In this document: one piece after another, positions 38,278-47,114 of the stretch
Numbering within the stretch: position 1 is the first letter of the stretch
How the letters are laid out: the number at the start of each line of letters is the position of its first letter
Notes under the pieces: generated by a model
The model's input: the letters and a program-made list of their open reading frames with translations, nothing else
Databases searched by the model: none
Told to the model about the DNA's origin: nothing
Assembly: GCF_016900875.1 (NCBI RefSeq)
Contig: NZ_JAFEUM010000001.1
Location: forward strand, 448,918 to 512,917
DNA from: Vibrio ulleungensis
GTDB taxonomy: Bacteria; Pseudomonadota; Gammaproteobacteria; Enterobacterales; Vibrionaceae
DNA: 64,000 bases
Direction of reading: 5' to 3'
Translations under genes and position numbers: made by a program

Positions 38278-40512
38278 TTGAATAGGCAGATTTATCAATC
38301 AGTTTTGGTCTCTGATTACATTGTGGTTGGAGGGGGACTTGCTGGTGTGTGCAGTGCAATCACCGCTGCTCGCCAAGGCATTAAGGTGATCTTAATACAA
38401 GATCGTCCGGTGCTAGGTGGAAACGCTTCGTCAGAAGTGCGCGTGTGGGCACTCGGTGCCGCAGCACACATGAACACAAATAATCGTTGGAGCCGTGAAG
38501 GAGGAGTTATAGATGAAATACTGGTTGAGAATTTACACACTAATCCTGAAGGGAACCCGTATTTCTTTGATGATTTGCTGTTAGATAAGGTTCTTGCAGA
38601 ACCTCTAATCACATTGCTTCTCAATACGGCCGTAAACCAAGTGCAGTGCGATGAAATTACGGGGAATATTAATCAAATTACTGCGTTTAATAGCAGTAAT
38701 GAAACTGAGTATTTGGTCAAAGGACAACTCTTTTGTGACGCTTCAGGAGATGGGATCGTTGGGTATTTATCAGGCGCAGATTTTACAGATCAGGCAGAGA
38801 CAAAAGAGACTTTTGGTGAATCTTTAGTACAGCCCAATGAATTTGGTCACCGTCTTGGAAGCTCACTAATGTTCTCAATTCAAGATATGGACCATGAAGT
38901 CCCTTACACACCACCGACTTACATCTTCGATGACATTAAAAAAATTAAGAAATACAAGCAAATTAAACTTTTAGACGAAGGCTGTCATTTTTGGTGGATG
39001 GAGTTTGGCGGACGCTTGGACACCATACATGACAATGAAAACATAAAATATGAACTTAGAAGTGCCCTATATACGACTTGGAATTACATTAAAAACTCGG
39101 GAAAATTTCCAGAAGCAAAAAATAAAACAATTTCTTGGGTTGGGTCTATACCGGGAAAACGCGAAAGTCGTCGTTTCTTGGGTGATTACGTTCTAACTCA
39201 AGAGGACGTACTACAGAATCGTCAACACGAAGATGCCGTTTCTTATGGCGGGTGGTCAATCGATCTTCACCCTGCAGACGGTATGTATTCGGAGTTTAGT
39301 TCTAGTTTTCATCGGTATTCGAAAACCATTTACACCATACCGTATAGAAGCTTATACAGTAGAAATGTACCTAATCTCTTTATTTCTGGAAGACTCATTT
39401 CTTCTTCTCACATCGCTTTTGGTAGCACGCGTGTGATGCTCACCGCTGCAATGAATGGTCAAGCTGTCGGTATTGCAGCCGCAATGTGCACTTTACGCAA
39501 CCTAAATCCTAGGGACTTATACACCAATAACCTAATAGAAGAACTGCAAAACAAAATTTCTCTTACTGGGCAATACATTCCAACCAAGAAAGTTATGAAC
39601 TACGAAAACATGGTTTCTGGTGCAACAATCACTGCGAAGGAACACCTATTTAATGGCTTAAAACACAATGGAAGTTTCACGAGTTTAGATAAGTCCTTCG
39701 GCGTATTGTTGCCTGTCGAGGAGGGAAAGCTTCCTTCTATCAGCTTCATTACAAAAGCCGTCGAATCAACCCACGTTGGTATTCGCGTTTATCAAGTCGA
39801 AGGCTTTACACCGTCGCAGATACTGTACGATCAACAAGAAAGTATTTGTAGCGGAACGAGTAGAATCTCTATTCATACCGGCATAGAGTTAACACACGCA
39901 CAATATTTACTTATCGAGATAGTGGAAAACAGCGCTGTGCAAATAGGGACGTCTTCCGAACATTATCCCGGTATTGTCACGCTATATAGAGCTAATGATG
40001 ATGTCCATCAAACGGTATGTGACAGTCAAGATGTTGATTTCCAAGGGTGGAACTGTCCTCGCTATCCATACGAAAACCTAAGCTTTACCTTGGATAAAAC
40101 ACTCTCAATTTACCCTGTTTCAAACGTTAGCCAGGCACCGTTTAGACCGACACATTCTACAAATAGTTGGATCGTTGACTGTACAAAACCATCCCCTCAA
40201 GTACGACTTAGTCACTCACAGTTTGAGGAAGGTAACGACCTCGTATTAACGCTTTACCATGATACAGATACCAACCAAGCGATAGAAACACTTAAAAAGC
40301 ACCGCTTCCAGCATTTTCCAAACTGTATTCGTGATTATCGAATCTTAGATAGCAATGGAAACCTGCTTCATGAGGTCAAAAACAACTTTCAATCGATAAA
40401 CAAAATTGAATTATTTGGTGTCTGTTCTGAATCTCTTTTGATCTTTATCGATAAAACTTGGGGAAGCCCTTTTGCCGGTATCTATGGAATTCATATTGAA
40501 GTAATAAATTAA
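38278..40512 (+). CDS. FAD-dependent oxidoreductase (FAD_oxidored/PF12831 type) with C-terminal beta domain
   Basis: This 744-residue flavoprotein has an N-terminal Rossmann motif (DYIVVGGGLAGVCSAITAARQG) followed by 'LGGNASSEVRVWALGA', typical of a large family of uncharacterised oxidoreductases in carbohydrate loci of marine and gut bacteria. The catalytic part runs to about residue 430. The last 300 residues look like an accessory beta-rich region. I favour a TTG start at 38278: GAGGAG sits 7 nt before it, whereas the upstream GTGs (38260, 38263) have no site and lie before GAGGAG. No signal peptide is evident. It is followed 21 nt later by a sugar-binding protein. The substrate is unknown. 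Confidence 0.82.
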   Translation: MNRQIYQSVLVSDYIVVGGGLAGVCSAITAARQGIKVILIQDRPVLGGNASSEVRVWALGAAAHMNTNNRWSREGGVIDEILVENLHTNPEGNPYFFDDLLLDKVLAEPLITLLLNTAVNQVQCDEITGNINQITAFNSSNETEYLVKGQLFCDASGDGIVGYLSGADFTDQAETKETFGESLVQPNEFGHRLGSSLMFSIQDMDHEVPYTPPTYIFDDIKKIKKYKQIKLLDEGCHFWWMEFGGRLDTIHDNENIKYELRSALYTTWNYIKNSGKFPEAKNKTISWVGSIPGKRESRRFLGDYVLTQEDVLQNRQHEDAVSYGGWSIDLHPADGMYSEFSSSFHRYSKTIYTIPYRSLYSRNVPNLFISGRLISSSHIAFGSTRVMLTAAMNGQAVGIAAAMCTLRNLNPRDLYTNNLIEELQNKISLTGQYIPTKKVMNYENMVSGATITAKEHLFNGLKHNGSFTSLDKSFGVLLPVEEGKLPSISFITKAVESTHVGIRVYQVEGFTPSQILYDQQESICSGTSRISIHTGIELTHAQYLLIEIVENSAVQIGTSSEHYPGIVTLYRANDDVHQTVCDSQDVDFQGWNCPRYPYENLSFTLDKTLSIYPVSNVSQAPFRPTHSTNSWIVDCTKPSPQVRLSHSQFEEGNDLVLTLYHDTDTNQAIETLKKHRFQHFPNCIRDYRILDSNGNLLHEVKNNFQSINKIELFGVCSESLLIFIDKTWGSPFAGIYGIHIEVIN

Positions 40513-40533
40513 AAACATTTAAAGGAGCTACAC

Positions 40534-41787
40534 GTGAGAATTAACAAAATTACAGCTTTGTTAGCAACAGCATTGTGCTTATTTCAGGTAACAGAGCTGA
40601 GCGCAAAAACAACTATTGAGGTCGCTAGTTGGAAAGGTGCGGGTGCTGAAGTTGCTAACTTTCCACTACTCATTGAAAAGTTTGAAAAAGAGTATCCCGA
40701 TATCGAGGTCAAACTCAATTACATGTCTCGTGGTGATGTTGTCACAAATATTCCCGCACGTTTTCAAGCTGGAGATTCACCCGATGTGGTGATGGTTGAT
40801 CGTGAATTTGTCATCCATTGGGGGAAAAATAATCTTCTAAGAAGCCTAGAAGATATCCCTAGTATCAATAATATCAGTGATGAGTTTACACCAGCGTTAG
40901 GACTAGACGGCAAACCTTATTACACGATGTTGCAAGTATCTGGCATGGGGATGTATGTAAACCAAACTATGCTTAAAGATGCTGGTATCAAAGCGTACCC
41001 AAAAAATACAAAACAGTTTCTAGACGTATGTGAAACATTAGTTGAAAAGGGCATGATGCCAATGATTTTACCAGCTAATAACGGAAACTGGACACCGTTT
41101 ATCTTCTTGCTTTCAATGGGACTAGCCGACCAAGCAAGCCCAACGCAGGATCGAATCGAACAGTTCAACAGTGGGAAAATAAAATTCGCAGAAGACAAAG
41201 CGATGTTGGCAGCATTTGAAACGCTTAGAGAAATGGAAAACAAAAAATGTTTTGACCCTCGATTGAGCGCAGGAACGGATCCTTGGTCTGTTGGCTTATC
41301 CTCATTTCAATCTGGGCGAGTTGCTATGTTGCCACAAGGGATGTGGAATATTCACCGATTTGAAGAAGACAGCTTGCCAAGCGATTTCACGTTTGAGCCT
41401 TTCCCTTCCTTTTATGGGAGCAACGGTATGGCAATGGATTATTATGGCCCAGGTTGGGCTATCCCTGTGATGAGCAAAAATATTGAAGAAGCCAAACTAT
41501 GGATTGATTTTTGGTTACAAGATGAAAACCTAAAATTATTTGTTGAAGCTGATGTCGCTATGAGCACACTAAAAAATGGCACACATGGATTGCCTCCTGC
41601 AATTGCGTCTCAATACCTAAACGCAAAAGACAATGGAGGATATATTACTTTCCCCGTAGGCTCTTTACCTAGTGAGCTAACCAAAGATATGGGCAACGAC
41701 ATTACAGCCTTTATGTTGGACACTTCGTTGGACTATGTAGAAATTTTGAAAAAATGGGATAAAACGCGGGAGAAATACGCGCAATAG
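40534..41787 (+). CDS. ABC sugar-transporter solute-binding protein (family 1), orphan
   Basis: This 417-residue exported protein begins with a signal peptide ending LSAKT. It has the SBP_bac_1 pattern: VASWKGAG, FEKEYPDIEVKLNYMSRGD and DSPDVVMVDREF. Cluster-B binding proteins carry sugars. The GTG start is supported by AAAGGAG 6 nt upstream. There are no permease or ATPase genes beside it: the next 363 bp are non-coding and then comes a minus-strand dnaJ-like gene. It may use a transporter encoded elsewhere or be what remains of a deleted system. Confidence 0.9.
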   Translation: MRINKITALLATALCLFQVTELSAKTTIEVASWKGAGAEVANFPLLIEKFEKEYPDIEVKLNYMSRGDVVTNIPARFQAGDSPDVVMVDREFVIHWGKNNLLRSLEDIPSINNISDEFTPALGLDGKPYYTMLQVSGMGMYVNQTMLKDAGIKAYPKNTKQFLDVCETLVEKGMMPMILPANNGNWTPFIFLLSMGLADQASPTQDRIEQFNSGKIKFAEDKAMLAAFETLREMENKKCFDPRLSAGTDPWSVGLSSFQSGRVAMLPQGMWNIHRFEEDSLPSDFTFEPFPSFYGSNGMAMDYYGPGWAIPVMSKNIEEAKLWIDFWLQDENLKLFVEADVAMSTLKNGTHGLPPAIASQYLNAKDNGGYITFPVGSLPSELTKDMGNDITAFMLDTSLDYVEILKKWDKTREKYAQ

Positions 41788-42150
41788 TGAGCTGGAAACT
41801 GGGTAACTGTCAGATCAAGTCTGAAGTAGTAAACTTGAGGTGGCCGTTGATGAGTAAGGGTTGTTTCAATAGCGCTGTCGATGTTCCTATGTTTTGACGT
41901 AATCTCCAACATAACTCTATATGACCTCTTCCTTGCTCATTATTAAAAATGGGGATGGAGAGGCCATATTTACATCTTTAAGCCCCAACATGCTGCCCAT
42001 CAAATATGCTGCTTTATAAAAAACGTCCAATACTCATCGATATAATTGGAACTTTGAGGCTAGCGTCTCGTTATTCATTTGAAAACCATTGGCTATCGAC
42101 AATATGCTTGGGTGAAAAACATAGTGTCGACAGGCCAATACAACAGGATG
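41788..42150. other. Gene-less 363-bp stretch after the orphan binding protein
   Basis: No open frame of useful length was found on either strand. Short minus-strand stretches read like interrupted coding sequence, with several stops and no family I can name. It may be a decayed gene or spacer. No transposase and no permease remnant is recognisable by eye. Confidence 0.5.
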
Positions 42151-43059
42151 CTATGAGTTCATAGTGGCTTTAAGTTGCTGTAACAGATCTTGTTGTTGCT
42201 CACTCAAGTTGGTGGGAGTCTGCACATGAATGCTAATAAAGAGGTTACCGGTATTGCCTTTACGATCCGTAACGCCTTTTCCTGCCATTTTGAACTTGCG
42301 ACCGCTTTGCGTACCCGCTGGGATCTTGAGTTTAAATCGACTGTCTAGAACAGACACCTCAATCTCTCCACCAAGGGCAGCAGTGACCATATCGATTTTA
42401 GTGTTGCAGATAAGATCATTGTCTTCTCGTTGTAAGAAGGCATGCTGACGAATCGAAATAGACAAAAGCAGGTCACCCGCTGGCCCGCCGTTTTGTCCAA
42501 TGCCACCTTTTCCGGAAAATCGAATTTTTTCTCCCTCTTTAATCCCAGCAGGGATCTTCACATTGATCTTTTTCTGCTCTCCATTAATGGGCAATTCTAC
42601 AGGGAGCTGAGTACCTTTAATCGCATCGACAAAATCAATGGTTAACTTAAATTCATTGTCTTGTCCTTTTCTAGCCACAGGTCCGCGGCGACGGCCCTGA
42701 GCTTGAGAGAATATGTCATCAAACCCTCCAAAGCCTCCACCTTGAAATCCCTGTCCACGCTGGCCAAATGCGCTGCCAAAAATATCGTCGAACCCAGCGC
42801 CTTGTGAGTGTCTTGCCGAACCGTTAAAGCCAGTATTTTCAAATGCCGCGTGACCAAAGTCATCGTATTGCTGACGTTTTTCTTTGTCCGTTAAGATCTC
42901 ATAGGCGTATTTTATTTCTTTAAACTTCTCTGTTGCCTCTTCGCTCGAATTTTTATCTGGATGGTATTTCATCGCCATGCGCTTATAGGCTTTTCTAATC
43001 TCTTTTTCTGAGGCTACTTTTGAGACACCTAGCACTTGGTAATAATCGGGTTTAGACAT
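42151..43059 (-). CDS. CbpA-like DnaJ-family co-chaperone (type II, no zinc finger)
   Basis: This 302-residue J-protein has a J domain at residues 1-70 with the HPD motif (KYHPDKN). A Gly/Phe-rich linker follows (about 75-130; repeated GFGG, GFDDIF). Two C-terminal beta-sandwich domains with [17 protein letters not shown] and [18 protein letters not shown] finish the protein. The Cys-rich zinc domain of DnaJ is absent, as in CbpA. ATG 43059 is at the family start; an upstream extension to 43080 is unlikely. It is downstream of a degraded dnaK 3' end and a terminator-like hairpin on the same strand, so it appears to be the surviving half of an accessory dnaK-dnaJ pair. No CbpM is nearby. Confidence 0.93.
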   Translation of the reverse strand: MSKPDYYQVLGVSKVASEKEIRKAYKRMAMKYHPDKNSSEEATEKFKEIKYAYEILTDKEKRQQYDDFGHAAFENTGFNGSARHSQGAGFDDIFGSAFGQRGQGFQGGGFGGFDDIFSQAQGRRRGPVARKGQDNEFKLTIDFVDAIKGTQLPVELPINGEQKKINVKIPAGIKEGEKIRFSGKGGIGQNGGPAGDLLLSISIRQHAFLQREDNDLICNTKIDMVTAALGGEIEVSVLDSRFKLKIPAGTQSGRKFKMAGKGVTDRKGNTGNLFISIHVQTPTNLSEQQQDLLQQLKATMNS

Positions 43060-43085
43060 GCTTCTTCTCACTTTTAACATAGAAA

Positions 43086-43111
43086 AGGCGCCTGAGTTTC
43101 CTCACGCGCCT
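43086..43111 (-). terminator. Terminator-like hairpin between the dnaK remnant and the dnaJ-like gene
   Basis: On the minus strand AGGCGC, an unpaired G, TGAG, a short loop, CTCA, an unpaired G and GCGCCT are followed by TTTTC. It lies 62 nt past the dnaK-type stop and would have set the ratio of the two products when the upstream gene was intact. Confidence 0.65.
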
Positions 43112-43173
43112 ATATGCCATACAGTCACTTTGCTATTGGGCTAAACTATGAATTGTTTTAGCCTAATTAGCAA

Positions 43174-43360
43174 TTACTTAACTTCTTCAAACTCGGCATC
43201 GACAACATCATCACTTTGAGAGTTTTGTTGCGATTGTGTCTCTGGGCTCTGAGTCTGGGCTCGATGCCGAGCAATCTCCATCAGTTTTTGAGCTGCCTGG
43301 GACAACGCTTGCACTTAACCATCAATAGCATCTTCGTCGTTACCACTGTTAACGGCTTCA
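43174..43360 (-). pseudogene. dnaK: Remnant of a dnaK 3' end, with an internal stop
   Basis: On the minus strand, 46 codons before the stop at 43174-43176 end in [14 protein letters not shown], the DnaK tail; upstream is [12 protein letters not shown], another DnaK block. A TAA at 43315-43317 stands where the family would have a codon such as Lys (EDAIDG, stop, VQALSQ). Beyond it EAVNSGNDEDAIDG is still readable, then homology fades by about 43360. The rest of dnaK is missing. The fragment is in the normal order, directly upstream of the dnaJ-like gene. Confidence 0.85.
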
Positions 43361-43403
43361 GTGTCACCAAATGGCAATTAGTATCTCTTTGGCTTGGGTA
43401 AAG

Positions 43404-43610
43404 TGAGCGCCACCTCCACCACCGAATCAGCTGGTTTTGGTCGATTATCCGGAAGGGATTGAGTTGGTTAGCCTATCGACGCCAGTATGGGTAAGTGGTC
43501 ACTTGTACGCAGAAGAGTCTATAGAGAACGTTAGCTATGCGGATGGAGCGTCAAATGTTGAGTCAGTTTATACGTTGACGGCCAGTGAGGTTGAGTTATA
43601 TCAACCGTAA
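43404..43610 (+). pseudogene. 3' remnant of a DUF3299-family gene
   Basis: In the frame ending at the TAA 43608-43610 the sequence reads PPPPPNQLVLVDYPEGIEL, then TPVWVSGHLYAEES, ending ASEVELYQP. The proline-rich PPPNQ block and the 'PVWVSGxL' strand match the C-terminal part of DUF3299 proteins. There is a TGA at 43404-43406 and no start codon or upstream domain. It abuts the dnaK remnant on the opposite strand, so this is a junction of two unrelated broken genes. Confidence 0.65.
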
Positions 43611-43624
43611 AGGAGGGGTGGATT

Positions 43625-43915
43625 TTACCCAGCCAAAACTTGATTACGATGGCGCTGTGTTGCGAGCCAGTTCTTGTACAGCGTATTTCGAGTTAAATCA
43701 TAATCGTTGTAACGAAATGGTAAGTTCTTGAGAGAAGCTTGTTGTCGTGAAATGGGCGCAAGATCAACGATTTTTGACCAATATAGAGCACAATTGGTGA
43801 TCAAGGAGCTGTGTGTTTTACTCGCAGTTAGATATTCTAGTGTTTGTCGTATTTTGGGAATATCGACTGTTTGCAATAACCTGTCAGGTGCCCAATTTCT
43901 AAGATGGTAGTTCAA
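43625..43915 (-). other. Doubtful 96-codon open frame before the epimerase-like gene
   Basis: A TTG-initiated minus-strand frame runs 96 codons, beginning NYHLRNWAPDRLLQTVD. The protein is not recognised, has no domain signature, and overlaps a 60-codon plus-strand frame. No ribosome site is evident. It lies next to two pseudogenes and may be a fragment of a lost gene. It is listed only because the 300-bp stretch otherwise holds nothing. Confidence 0.2.
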
Positions 43916-44916
43916 TGATCAGCGATAGTGATAAGCAACATGTAAATCTGATGGAAACTAAAAGGGTCCAGTTTTCAGTGGGACATTTTAAAGGTTTGCC
44001 AACGGTTGTCCTTGAAAACGCTTTGATACGAGCCGAATGGATACCCGATTACGGTGCAAAAATGGTGTCGTTGGTCGTTAAAACTACGAGTGAGCATGAA
44101 CTTCTTTACCAAACTCCGCTAACTAAGTTAGTTTGTCCGAGTTATGGTGCAGACTTTGGCTCCTTCGAGACTAGTGGGTTTGACGAATGTTTTCCAAGCA
44201 TTGAAGAGTGCCAGGTAGAGGTTGAAGAGCAGGGTAGACTGACTTCAATGTCCATACCCGATCATGGCGATGTTTGGTCGCTTCCTTGGCAATATCACAT
44301 CGAGCCAGATGGCAGTCTGATGTTCTCTGTTACTAGTGCACTCATTCCATACCAGTTAACTAAAAAAGTGACGTTGGAAAATAATGAACTCATTATCAAC
44401 TATAGGGTTGAATTAACAGGGACAGTGACCAAAATGCCGTTTCTATGGACGCCTCACGCGCTTTTTTCCTATCAGCCAGACACTACAATTTTGATTCCTA
44501 AACACCTAAATACCATCACTAGTGTTTGTCCTGTAGGGCGATTGCAAGATCAAACAAAACGGTACACGTACCCTCGACACACTCAAGCTGATGGTATCGA
44601 TTGGGATGGTTCTGTGTTCGCACAACAAGATGAAGGGTTGTGCGAGAAATTCTATTTCGATCCACTACTCAATAGCGAGGACTGGTTTGGTTTTCAAGAC
44701 AGCCGTTGCAGACTAATGATGAATGTCGATGCAAATGTTGCTCCTTATTTAGGGGTTTGGAAAAACCAAGGTGCACATAATGGCACCCATAATTTCGCTT
44801 TAGAACCATGTTCAGGCATCTATGATAGTGCACAAATGGCGCAGAACAATGGCACGAGCGCTTACGTTACCGCCAATTCTCCCGCTACTTGGCATCTAAA
44901 ACTTAAAATAAAATAA
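43915..44916 (+). CDS. Aldose 1-epimerase-like (galactose-mutarotase fold) protein
   Basis: The 333-residue protein reads as a beta-sandwich of the galactose mutarotase superfamily: ALIRAEWIPDYGAKMVSLV at the N-terminus, FDECFPSIEEC, MPFLWTPHALFSY with the catalytic-region His, and a C-terminal 'NFALEPCSGIYDS' with the conserved Glu. Canonical GalM has the His-x-Tyr-Phe pair; here the equivalent is less clear, so it may act on an atypical or acidic sugar. There is no signal peptide. The start codon at 43915 lacks a good ribosome site, and ATG 43948 (METKRVQF) is an alternative. Confidence 0.78.
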   Translation: MISDSDKQHVNLMETKRVQFSVGHFKGLPTVVLENALIRAEWIPDYGAKMVSLVVKTTSEHELLYQTPLTKLVCPSYGADFGSFETSGFDECFPSIEECQVEVEEQGRLTSMSIPDHGDVWSLPWQYHIEPDGSLMFSVTSALIPYQLTKKVTLENNELIINYRVELTGTVTKMPFLWTPHALFSYQPDTTILIPKHLNTITSVCPVGRLQDQTKRYTYPRHTQADGIDWDGSVFAQQDEGLCEKFYFDPLLNSEDWFGFQDSRCRLMMNVDANVAPYLGVWKNQGAHNGTHNFALEPCSGIYDSAQMAQNNGTSAYVTANSPATWHLKLKIK

Positions 44917-45038
44917 CCCGCATATGTGGGAACGTATTCGTAATGTGATAACTAAAATTTAGATACACAACTTTCTATTGCGGTGGTTTAGTATTGAGCG
45001 ATACCATAAGCACTCATTATTTCAGTAAAGATTGGATT

Positions 45039-45446
45039 ATGTCTGACGAAAAACTCGCTCTTGAATGGATGCGCCAGCAAGCGCATAAAATTGATCCTTA
45101 CGTTGTAGACCCTTCTTTTGAAGAGTGTGTCGAGCTGATAGATCCCGCATTCAAAAAAGGTAAAAGTATTGCTCAGTTACGATTCTTGCTGGGAGAAGCC
45201 GATCGCCGCGCTGGAGCTGCTGAGCGTAAGCACGCCGCGTTAAAATTTGCCAAAGAGAAAAGTCCAAATGCAGGGCAAATATTGCGATTGCAAAGCAAAC
45301 TGCAACAGGTTCAATTGGCGTTAAAACTCGCAACGGGTGATAACAATATGACGATCTCTCAGTTTTGCTCGGAGTACGATGTGAGCAAGCGAGATGGCAA
45401 CACCGCGTGGAATGAGAAACTGGTTCAACAGAATCGAAAGCGCTAG
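45039..45446 (+). CDS. Hypothetical small basic protein
   Basis: This 135-residue soluble, Lys/Arg-rich, mainly helical protein (KSIAQLRFLLGEADRRAGAAERKHAALKFAKEK) was not recognised. There is no signal peptide or membrane segment. ATG 45039 (MSDEKLALEW) gives a natural start; the frame extends upstream to 44994 through a non-ATG codon. The gene precedes the shikimate-kinase-like gene by 31 bp on the same strand, so the two may be cotranscribed. Confidence 0.6.
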   Translation: MSDEKLALEWMRQQAHKIDPYVVDPSFEECVELIDPAFKKGKSIAQLRFLLGEADRRAGAAERKHAALKFAKEKSPNAGQILRLQSKLQQVQLALKLATGDNNMTISQFCSEYDVSKRDGNTAWNEKLVQQNRKR

Positions 45447-45477
45447 TGGTTCAACGGTTTAATAGCGAGCAACATTT

Positions 45478-46008
45478 ATGGCTAATAACGTGATATTAAC
45501 GGGTCTAATGGGAACCGGTAAGACAACTTTAGGTAGACACGTTGCCAACAAGCTCAACCGTACATTTATCGATACTGACGAATATATCGAAGCGCAATTT
45601 GGACCTGCAGCGTCCATTTTTAGTCAAACTAACGGGGATATGCAGTTTCGTGCTATCGAGGAGCAGGTCGCGAATGAGTTAAGTGCCAAGCAGCACTGCG
45701 TCATTTCTACTGGCGGACGATTCATGCTCAATCAATCAAACATCGATGTTATGCAACACACCGGTGTTGTAGTGTGTTTGGTGGCAGAGCTCTCTGAACT
45801 TGTTGAGCGCCTAAGCAATACGACAAGCACAACCTATAGACCTCGCTTTGTTCAGGCTGAAGACAAGCTCAAACTGATGCAGCAGCTGGAGCAACAAAGT
45901 GCCCCTTACTTTAAACAGTTTAAGCAGATAACAACCACTGGGCGGTTAATAGAAGATATAGCTGAAGAGATCATTACCCTGTCTAACTCGCAGTTAAGCA
46001 TGCATTAA
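45478..46008 (+). CDS. Shikimate-kinase-like P-loop kinase
   Basis: This 176-residue P-loop kinase shows Walker A GLMGTGKTTLG, the shikimate-region Asp in IDTDEYIEAQFG, and FRAIEEQV. The usual GGG motif is altered to STGGRFML, and the lid Arg is in TTYRPRF. Overall it follows the AroK fold, but deviations at the GGG and RPL motifs, and its location away from aroB, argue against the housekeeping enzyme. It may phosphorylate another polyol or sugar acid. Confidence 0.82.
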   Translation: MANNVILTGLMGTGKTTLGRHVANKLNRTFIDTDEYIEAQFGPAASIFSQTNGDMQFRAIEEQVANELSAKQHCVISTGGRFMLNQSNIDVMQHTGVVVCLVAELSELVERLSNTTSTTYRPRFVQAEDKLKLMQQLEQQSAPYFKQFKQITTTGRLIEDIAEEIITLSNSQLSMH

Positions 46009-46122
46009 AAACGGCTTAATTCGCCACATTGCCAAAGTAGTTAAAGCAACTGTAATGTGAGCGTTAGTACTTCCATTTTTGACTCAATAAGTTAGATGTC
46101 CCTACCACCGCTTGGAGACCTT

Positions 46123-46953
46123 ATGCACCACTACGTTGTCGCCGCAATAGAGAATATTAAGCACAAGTCCCAAGGTGAAGTTACCGCGCATCCTTACTCG
46201 GTGACCATCAATTTTCACCCCGATCGTTTTACTCCGGATGGCGAGCCTCTATTACAGGCGATCGCGCAGCAAGGAAACATCAAATCCCAATTTGAAACCA
46301 AGACCAGCAATGGTGGATTGACGGCATTTAAAGGCGGCGAACGCTGGTTGTGGGAGAATCGAGTGTTTGACGGAGCGTACGACGAAGCGTCAGATGCACT
46401 TCGTCCTAAATACGGCGCTCTTAATTTTCGACTCTATGAGACCGGTGCTTCACCACGATTTGGGTCGGCTTACTTTGTCCTAAAAGCAGAGACTCTCAAT
46501 CGCACCACCTTTTGCTATCCAGACAGCTTTTTTGAACCCGAAGATTTTGCTGTCAGTGAGCAGATAGGCCTGCTTATTAGCAAAGCCACAGAAGACAACC
46601 AGGATCGGCTTGATGATTATATTGAGGCGCACATTCATGGTGTACTTTCTATTGAACAAGACATCGAGTGCATAGTGCTTGATCCAGTGTACCGAAACAC
46701 CCCAGTTGAGGAACAGGCGCTAGCACTAGGTATTCCCGTTCGATGGCACAATGGCTATGAGCTAAGTATTGAAGAAATGAGCCGTTATCCTAATTACCGT
46801 GGACCGCAGTATATTGACTTGGCGCGAGAGATTGCGCGTAATGGAAAAATTAACCCCAAGCTTTTGGGCTTGGCGGTGACAGAGCAAGGTTATGATGAGC
46901 AAGATATTAAGAAAGTGTGGCACTATCTTGCCCGCTTTGGTTATCGCGCTTAG
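46123..46953 (+). CDS. DUF3626-family protein
   Basis: This 276-residue protein of a family without known function has characteristic blocks INFHPDRF, FETKTSNGGLTA, GGERWLWENRVFDGAY, PKYGALNFR and GASPRFGSAYFVL. It is predicted soluble and cytoplasmic. The start at 46123 (MHHYVV) has GGAG seven bases upstream; ATG 46096 is nine codons earlier without a site. DUF3626 proteins have been noted among toxin-like families, but nothing here shows that activity, and no immunity-like gene adjoins. Confidence 0.85.
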   Translation: MHHYVVAAIENIKHKSQGEVTAHPYSVTINFHPDRFTPDGEPLLQAIAQQGNIKSQFETKTSNGGLTAFKGGERWLWENRVFDGAYDEASDALRPKYGALNFRLYETGASPRFGSAYFVLKAETLNRTTFCYPDSFFEPEDFAVSEQIGLLISKATEDNQDRLDDYIEAHIHGVLSIEQDIECIVLDPVYRNTPVEEQALALGIPVRWHNGYELSIEEMSRYPNYRGPQYIDLAREIARNGKINPKLLGLAVTEQGYDEQDIKKVWHYLARFGYRA

Positions 46954-47114
46954 CTTGCAAGCCATAATGCTATGAATTGATAACGCAAAGACTAATCGAT
47001 GCATTAATGAAATAACCTTTTGATAATTAAACAGAGTTAAGAGATTATTCAGAGATAAAGTTTGCTAAAAATACCCAGTAAATCTGGCGTATTCAGTCAA
47101 AAGGAATCTACTGA

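Noticed and set aside
41788..42150. Insertion-sequence remnant
   Set aside because: Short interrupted minus-strand coding-like stretches were seen, but no transposase motif, terminal inverted repeats or target duplication could be identified.
43728..43910. 60-codon plus-strand open frame before the epimerase-like gene
   Set aside because: Short, no ribosome site, no recognised domain, and overlaps another doubtful frame on the opposite strand in a region of gene remnants.
45478..46008. Housekeeping shikimate kinase (aroK)
   Set aside because: The GGG motif is changed to GGR and the gene is not beside aroB; it was called shikimate-kinase-like instead.
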